From Prinsepia uniflora (Eukaryota > Streptophyta > Magnoliopsida > Rosales > Rosaceae), in contig CM064872.1 in NCBI GenBank assembly GCA_032719365.1, forward strand, positions 48,282,252 to 48,346,251: a stretch of 64,000 nt of DNA, written 5' to 3'. The notes under the pieces are model-generated. The model did no database searches, was not told the origin of the DNA, and was given only the letters and a program-made list of their open reading frames with translations. Made by a program: the position numbers and the translations under genes. Within the stretch, counting starts at the first letter, position 1, and each line of letters starts with the position of its first letter. Of the stretch, positions 59,171 through 64,000 are shown one piece after another.

Positions 59171-60140
59171 AGAAAGAAAGAAAGTATTTGAAAATGTATA
59201 TATACCCTCCATATGATTATATGGTCTCCTCCAGACATCGACCTGGAGAGTCACGATCCACATACCAGAATGGGTATCCTCATAGGGATCCCGTTCTAGG
59301 AGTGAGAGTTATGATGTGGTCCCGGACCAGATTCCAGAGAGATGTTCGGACTAGATTCGGAGATAGAGCTCGGACTAGATCCAGAGATAGAGCCTCCCAG
59401 ATGGAGAATTCCTAGGGGAAGACTCGGAGTGAGACCTCGAGTGGTGTGCACACTAGTATAGATATGATGAATCGTGACATATTTCGGGGATGTGTTCCCT
59501 AGGGGCTGTGTGCCCCGAGTTGGCATCTTCTCGGAAGTTCTGCGGATGGGTTATACGTATGTCGATATGTATGAGATTTACGGAAAGTGATTTGGAGGCT
59601 GAGACCCCGTGTTCCATGTTTTAGAAAGTGATTTGGGGCGGAGACCCCATATTTGATCTTTTGGAAATGGTTTGGGGCGGATACCCCGTATTCGATGTTT
59701 TAATACTTCATTGAGAATGGTTTTGGGCTAAGACCCATGTATTTTAATTTGGGCTAAGTTCCCACATGTATTGATTTACGATTTTTTTTGTGATTTCGGG
59801 TTGGGGACCCGTAAATGGATTTATGATTCATGACGGTTTATGGGAACCGGGCATGAACCCTTAAAAGGTTTGAGAATGTTTTCAAATGGTTTTATGAATG
59901 TTTTGATAAACGGGTTTTGAATGCATGCATATGCTTTTAGTGACGGGCATAAATGTCTTTGTATGAAAATGTTTTTATTAAAATGATTATTTTGTCCACT
60001 CACAGTTTTCGTGGTTTTAATGCCCTTCAAGTTGATCGCGGATGCGGGTTATAATAGAGATCGAGACATCACACTCATCCTCCTACGATCCTGGCGTACT
60101 CTGGAAGCCCCAGTGAGGGCTTGAGACAGAATTTTCTCTG

Positions 60141-60161
60141 GTCTGACACTTTGTGTCAGAC
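60141..60161 (+). other. LTR 3'-end hairpin
   Basis: Arms GTCTGACAC and GTGTCAGAC around TTT, 53 bp before the LTR end. The same hairpin is seen inverted in E1 (near 1113), E3 (near 21482), E11 (near 61165) and E13 (near 34800), with varying loops. Confidence 0.75.
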
Positions 60162-60214
60162 GGGATCAGGTGCGTCCCACGTTAATCCCGGGGGATTTGG
60201 GACGAGTCCTGACA

Positions 60215-61110
60215 TAATATATTATTTATTAATTACAGAGTCAACCGACCAATCAGAACACTCCAAGACTTACAAGGATTCTCTATAAATAAAGACGATC
60301 ACTTCACCTTCAAGGTAAGTCGATTCTTCTCTTCGAAGTATTTCTTTTTTCTCACTCAAAGCTAACTAAAGGTTCATAGTGTTCTTGGTCGAACAACTTT
60401 AGGGTAACCAATCAAGGCAACAATACCTCATTGTTTGCTATTTACAGCAATTGTGAAAAATTTTCGCGACGTGTACGATTTATGATGCAACACAATTATT
60501 TTCCTTTTTCTTTTACCGATTTCTATATTTTTTTAAATTCAATTTTTTATAAAATATAATATGTATATTTTTATATACAATGATATTGGAGAATGAAGAT
60601 TACATTATATGTATATTAGATATCATTCTCGCTTACGAGTATAACATACATTGCACATGCATGACATAGAAAAAATAAATAAAATAAAATGAACTCTCTT
60701 TTTGTCATGTAAGCAATTTTGATAGGATGTGTTTACCAACGGATACAAAAAGTGTGTATTAAACAATCCAAGTGTGTTAAAGCTAACGGATGCATTTAAT
60801 TGATACATTTAATTGATGCACGTGCGGGTTGTATGTTAGAGTTTTTTAGTTGATGTATTTAATTGTATGTTAATTTTAGTTTTTTTTTTATGAAGTTAAT
60901 TTTAGTTGATGTATTAGGATTGATTGGTTACCTTATAAATTTTCTATACATTTTGAGCAATATTTGTTACCGACCAAGAGATTTAATTTCTCAATTTCAT
61001 CAAAAAGTTGTTTTTAGACATTCAATCAAATATTCAAAAAAATGGAATTATGAATTTGGCCTCAAAACCGTACCGAAATCGTATCGAACATAATTAGTAC
61101 GGTACGGTAT
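60215..61110 (+). other. Promoter-like flank, possibly an older LTR, then AT-rich DNA
   Basis: CTCTATAAATAAAG at about 60281-60294 is a good TATA box, followed by GTAAGT at 60316. Together with 56773-57038 left of solo LTR 5 this could be one Tat-type LTR, ending near TTTACAGCA (60451), but no second copy is present to test it. From 60480 to 61110 the DNA is AT-rich with no gene seen. Confidence 0.35.
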
Positions 61111-63600
61111 TGTCAGGACCGGTCCCAAATCCCCCGGGATTAACGTGGGACCCGCCTGATCTCGTCCGACACGAAGTGTCAGACAAGGGAATTTCCATCT
61201 CTAGCCCTTGCCAGGGCTTCCAGAGTGCGCCAGGATCGTAGGAGAAGGAGTGTGATGTCTCGTCTCTGCTACAGCCCGCATCCGCGATCAACCTGAAGGC
61301 ATTAAAACACGAAAACTGTGAGTGGACAATTCAAACATTTTCATTTAAAAAACCTTTTCGCATAAAGACATTTATGCCCTTCATAAAAACATATGCATGC
61401 CTTCCAAAAAAATCATTTATCAAATATTCATAAAACTATTTATCAAACATATCAAAACCTTTCAAGGGTTCATGCCCGGCCCCATAAACCGTCATGACCC
61501 GTAAATCCAATTGGCTCCTTGACCCGAAATCACAATTCAAAACCATCAACTATCACATGTGGGGACTCAGCCCAAATCAACGTACGTGGGTCTCAGCCCA
61601 AAACTGTTCTCAGTGAAATATAAAGCATAGAATACGGGGTCTCCGCCCCAAACCATTTCTAAAACATCATATACGGGGTCTCCGCCCAAAATCACTTTCT
61701 AAATCATAAAACACGGGGTCTCTGCCCCCAATTCACTTTCCATAAAACCTCGTACGTATCAACATACGTATAACTTATCCGCGGCACTTCCGAGAAGTTG
61801 CCAACTCGGGGCACACAGCCCCTAGGGAACACATCCCCGATAAATGTCACGATATCATATCTATACTAGTGTGCACACTACTCGGGGTCTCACTCCTAGT
61901 CTTCTCCCAGGAATCTCCATATGGGAGGCTCAATCTCTGGATCTAGTCCGAGCTCTCTCTCTGGATCTAGTCCACTCATCTCTCCGGAAATCCAGTCCGG
62001 GACCACAACATAAGTAACCACCACTCCTGGAACGGGATCCCTATGGGGATACCCACTCTGGTCTATGGATCGTGACTCTCCAGGTCAACGCTGGAGGAGA
62101 CCATATAATCAATATGGAGGGTTCAATCACATTTTCAAATACTCTTTTCTTTCTTTCTCAAATCTCATTTCTCAACTGGGTCTCAAACCCGATTCATCTC
62201 AATAAGATTCCCCGAATCCAATTCAAAACCATTTCACAGGGCTCGTCCTAAATCCACAGTTCAACAGGGTCTCAGGCCCGAATTCTCATTTCATAAACCG
62301 AACTGGGACTCAAGCCCGATGTTACAATCAACTGGGCCCTAGGCCCGAAACTATAACCCAGCAGGACCTCACGTTCGATTTCACAACCAACGGGGCCTTA
62401 AGCCCGAAATCTCAACGAAATGGGTCTTAGGCCCGATATCATCAATCAACGGGGCATCAAGCCCGATAGTACCATTAACTGGGCCTTAAACCCTAATCGT
62501 AAACCAACTGGGCCCGCGGCCCATCGTATAACACAAATGGACTCTCGGTCTGATTCCTCGTTAATTCAAATGGACTCCAAATCCGAGAGTTTGTAAATCA
62601 AATGGGTCTCGTGCCCGATTTCATATTTCTAAGTCCAAAATCCGTTTATTAAAAGCTCGTTGAAAACCTAGAACGTATATGCATCGTATAAAATCGGAAA
62701 TCTCGAAATACGTGCAAATACGTAAATCCTAGGCTACCACAAACAATTGCACTCATGGCAACACAAAACATGTATTAAAATACTTATAAAACATTTATGC
62801 ATGCATCAAGGTTAGAAGAAAGGTCCACTCACAAACCGTCCGAAGCCGCGCCTCGATACTCGTGCCATAATCGTCTCCCGTGTCAACCGTCGCCTCCGGG
62901 ATTTCCAAACCTGTCCAAATCATAATAGAAGGTTACTAATAGCCTCATTGACCTCCCATTAAAGTCCCGTAATTTTCCGGATTTTCTAACTATTTTTAAA
63001 CGCGAACCTAAACCTTCGGACGTCCCAAACTATATCGAAACGATGTCTGATTGACATGAAACCAATCCCAAAATGTTCGTTACATCGAATAGATGATTTC
63101 ACATGTTGGAACCACACCCAAAAACCTCACAACGCGCCACCAGAAGCTGCCTGCGCGTGAGCCCACGTGCGGCACTATAGATCATCCCCTACATCGCGAT
63201 GGCCGGTTCAGACCAGCCGGTCTGGTTCGCCTACAACTTGGACCAGCGTGACCGGTCCAGGCTTCTACACGGTCCAATCTTCATCGTTTTCACTCCTAAT
63301 CAATCCTAATCTTCATTATTTAATCCTAGGTTCCTAACCTAATCGATTAGAACCCCTTAATCCCACGAAAACAACCCGGTCCAATTAACCCCTCACGGTT
63401 TAAATATCCAAATGCCTCCCTGGGCTTCCTCGACATCCAAAACCTCCCAAAACCTTTCTATTTACTCCCTAGCAACCTAATTAGTTCGAAACCAACACCC
63501 AAAATGGCCCATAATACCTGAAATCGAAATTGAATTAAAATGGTTTAAAACCGATACCTCGCGGGTTCCTCCCTCTGCCGTCCACGGCGGTGCTTCCTTG
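61111..63600 (-). mobile_element. Long-family LTR E11, interrupted by Cassandra, incomplete
   Basis: The left (3') end TGTCAGGACCGGTCCC is at 61111. Landmarks on the minus strand: predicted donor GAG|GTATCGG at 63556-63557, GTTTGTGAGTGGACC near 62825, ATGCATGCAT near 62796, arrays 62170-62610 and 61440-61760, GCATGCATATG near 61393, GTCCACTCACAG near 61320, predicted acceptor TTCAG at 61293-61294. Close to solo LTR 5 over its whole length. Its promoter-side end lies right of Cassandra, outside the window, so solo or full-length status is unknown. Confidence 0.88.
62170..62610 (-). repeat. Hairpin-array repeat in E11
   Basis: Dyads include GGGTCTCAAACCC, GGGTCTCAGGCCC, GGGACTCAAGCCC, GGGCCCTAGGCCC, GGGCCTTAAGCCC, GGGCCCGCGGCCC and GGACTCTCGGTCT. 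Same spacing and spacers as the array in solo LTR 5, on the opposite strand. Confidence 0.8.
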
Positions 63601-64000
63601 TGTCACGACCAGGCCCATCTAACACAATATTGTCCGCTTTGGGCCCAGCCCTCACGGTTTTGTTTTCGGGAGCTCATGGTGCAACTTCCCAGGGGGTCAC
63701 CCATCATGGGATTGCACCATCCTCAACTCGCTTAACTTTGGGGTTCCAATCCCCCCCCCCCCCCCCCCCCCAAAGCCACGGAGCTCCCAAAAGGCCTTGT
63801 TTTAGATAGATACGTGCCCACACATATAACGTACTTCACCTTTCCCTCCCTGAGCGATGTGGTATCGTTCACCGATCTTACCTTTCCAAGCTCACGGGTC
63901 TTGCTCACCGTTCTTTCTTCCAAGACCGGGTCTTACAATCCACCGCCCTTGGGGCCCAGCGTCCTCACTGGCATACTTCCGGTCAGGGTCCAGCTCTGAT
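63601..64000 (-). mobile_element. Cassandra TRIM retrotransposon (copy 4), cut by the window edge
   Basis: The 3' LTR 63601-63937 is complete (TGTCACGACC ... GGTCTTACA on plus). 63938-64000 is the internal region with the start of the primer site complement (GCTCTGAT) at the last bases. The 5S-derived minus-strand segment is near 63683-63750. A run of 21 Cs at 63751-63771 replaces the 7-8 Cs seen in copy 1. Confidence 0.92.

Larger units (their letters stand above)
57039..60214 (+). mobile_element. Solo LTR 5 (E10) of the long-LTR family, best preserved
   Basis: Starts TGTAACGACCCGTCCCG and ends GGGACGAGTCCTGACA; 3176 bp. Perfect target duplications TAATA lie at 57034-57038 and 60215-60219. 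Landmarks: palindrome with 16-bp perfect arms 57551-57584, predicted donor CAAG|GTATCG (GT at 57793), GTCTGTGAGTGGACC at 58526-58540, ATGCATGCAT near 58556, hairpin array 58740-59170 with a second cluster 59580-59830, ATGCATGCAT near 59919, TTGTCCACTCACAG near 59993, predicted acceptor CTTCAAG ending 60031, end hairpin 60141-60161. Confidence 0.94.

Noticed and set aside
58528..60006. The TGTGAGTGGAC / GTCCACTCACA pair as terminal repeats of a DNA transposon inserted in LTRs
   Set aside because: The pair and its spacing occur in essentially all family LTRs at the same position, and no target duplication flanks it. It is an integral LTR component.
60623..61093. Short AT-rich frames right of solo LTR 5
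   Set aside because: Low-complexity Phe/Ile/Leu-rich translations typical of random AT-rich DNA, with no homologous motif.

Overview
This window is plant nuclear DNA, most likely from a dicot. It is almost entirely nested transposable elements, and I found no intact host gene. The plant assignment rests on Cassandra TRIM retrotransposons with 5S rRNA-derived LTRs, a Tekay/Del-type Ty3/gypsy chromovirus, a Tat/Ogre-type gag, Mutator-like (MULE) and CACTA transposons, and a captured plant nucleotide-sugar transporter fragment with plant-type introns. Family names and motifs come from reading the sequence by eye; no database was searched. The species cannot be assigned.

Layout. 1-14587 is a four-layer nest. 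A decayed Tekay-like element (5' LTR end at 7423, coding remnants 7790-12815, 3' LTR 12850-14587) has a minus-strand long-LTR element inside its 5' LTR (LTR 1061-7422, internal part 1-1046). A 3.6-kb solo LTR (3674-7262) sits inside that LTR, and a complete Cassandra (8765-9479) sits in the Tekay protease region. 14588-21429 is low-gene DNA with a terminal-inverted-repeat element (about 15715-18740) that carries another complete Cassandra (16778-17553), plus microsatellites and long G tracts. 21430-27490 is a solo LTR with a second solo LTR inside it (24135-27096). 27491-41640 is a decayed MULE transposase gene split by a 13.2-kb block of nested long-LTR elements (27839-41082). 41640-46530 holds a 63-bp minisatellite and a decayed coiled-coil gene interrupted by a complete CACTA element (42585-45961) that has captured introns and exons of a nucleotide-sugar transporter. 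46531-51022 holds a degenerate LTR, a compact 1.2-kb non-autonomous LTR element (46755-47978) and a Tat-type gag remnant. 51023-53699 is a solo LTR, followed by a 24-bp minisatellite. 57039-60214 is another solo LTR inside a possible older LTR. 61111-63600 is a further long LTR, interrupted by a fourth Cassandra that runs off the window.

The unifying and possibly undescribed feature is the architecture of the long-LTR family (2-3.6 kb LTRs, about ten copies in both orientations). Each LTR carries a conserved perfect palindrome near its promoter side and a predicted leader intron with good donor and acceptor sites. In that intron, a TGTGAGTGGAC / GTCCACTCACA inverted-repeat pair with ATGCATGCAT motifs just inside encloses an array of small hairpins. 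The hairpin stems differ from unit to unit but remain complementary. Another hairpin lies close to the LTR 3' end. This pattern looks like selection on RNA folding.
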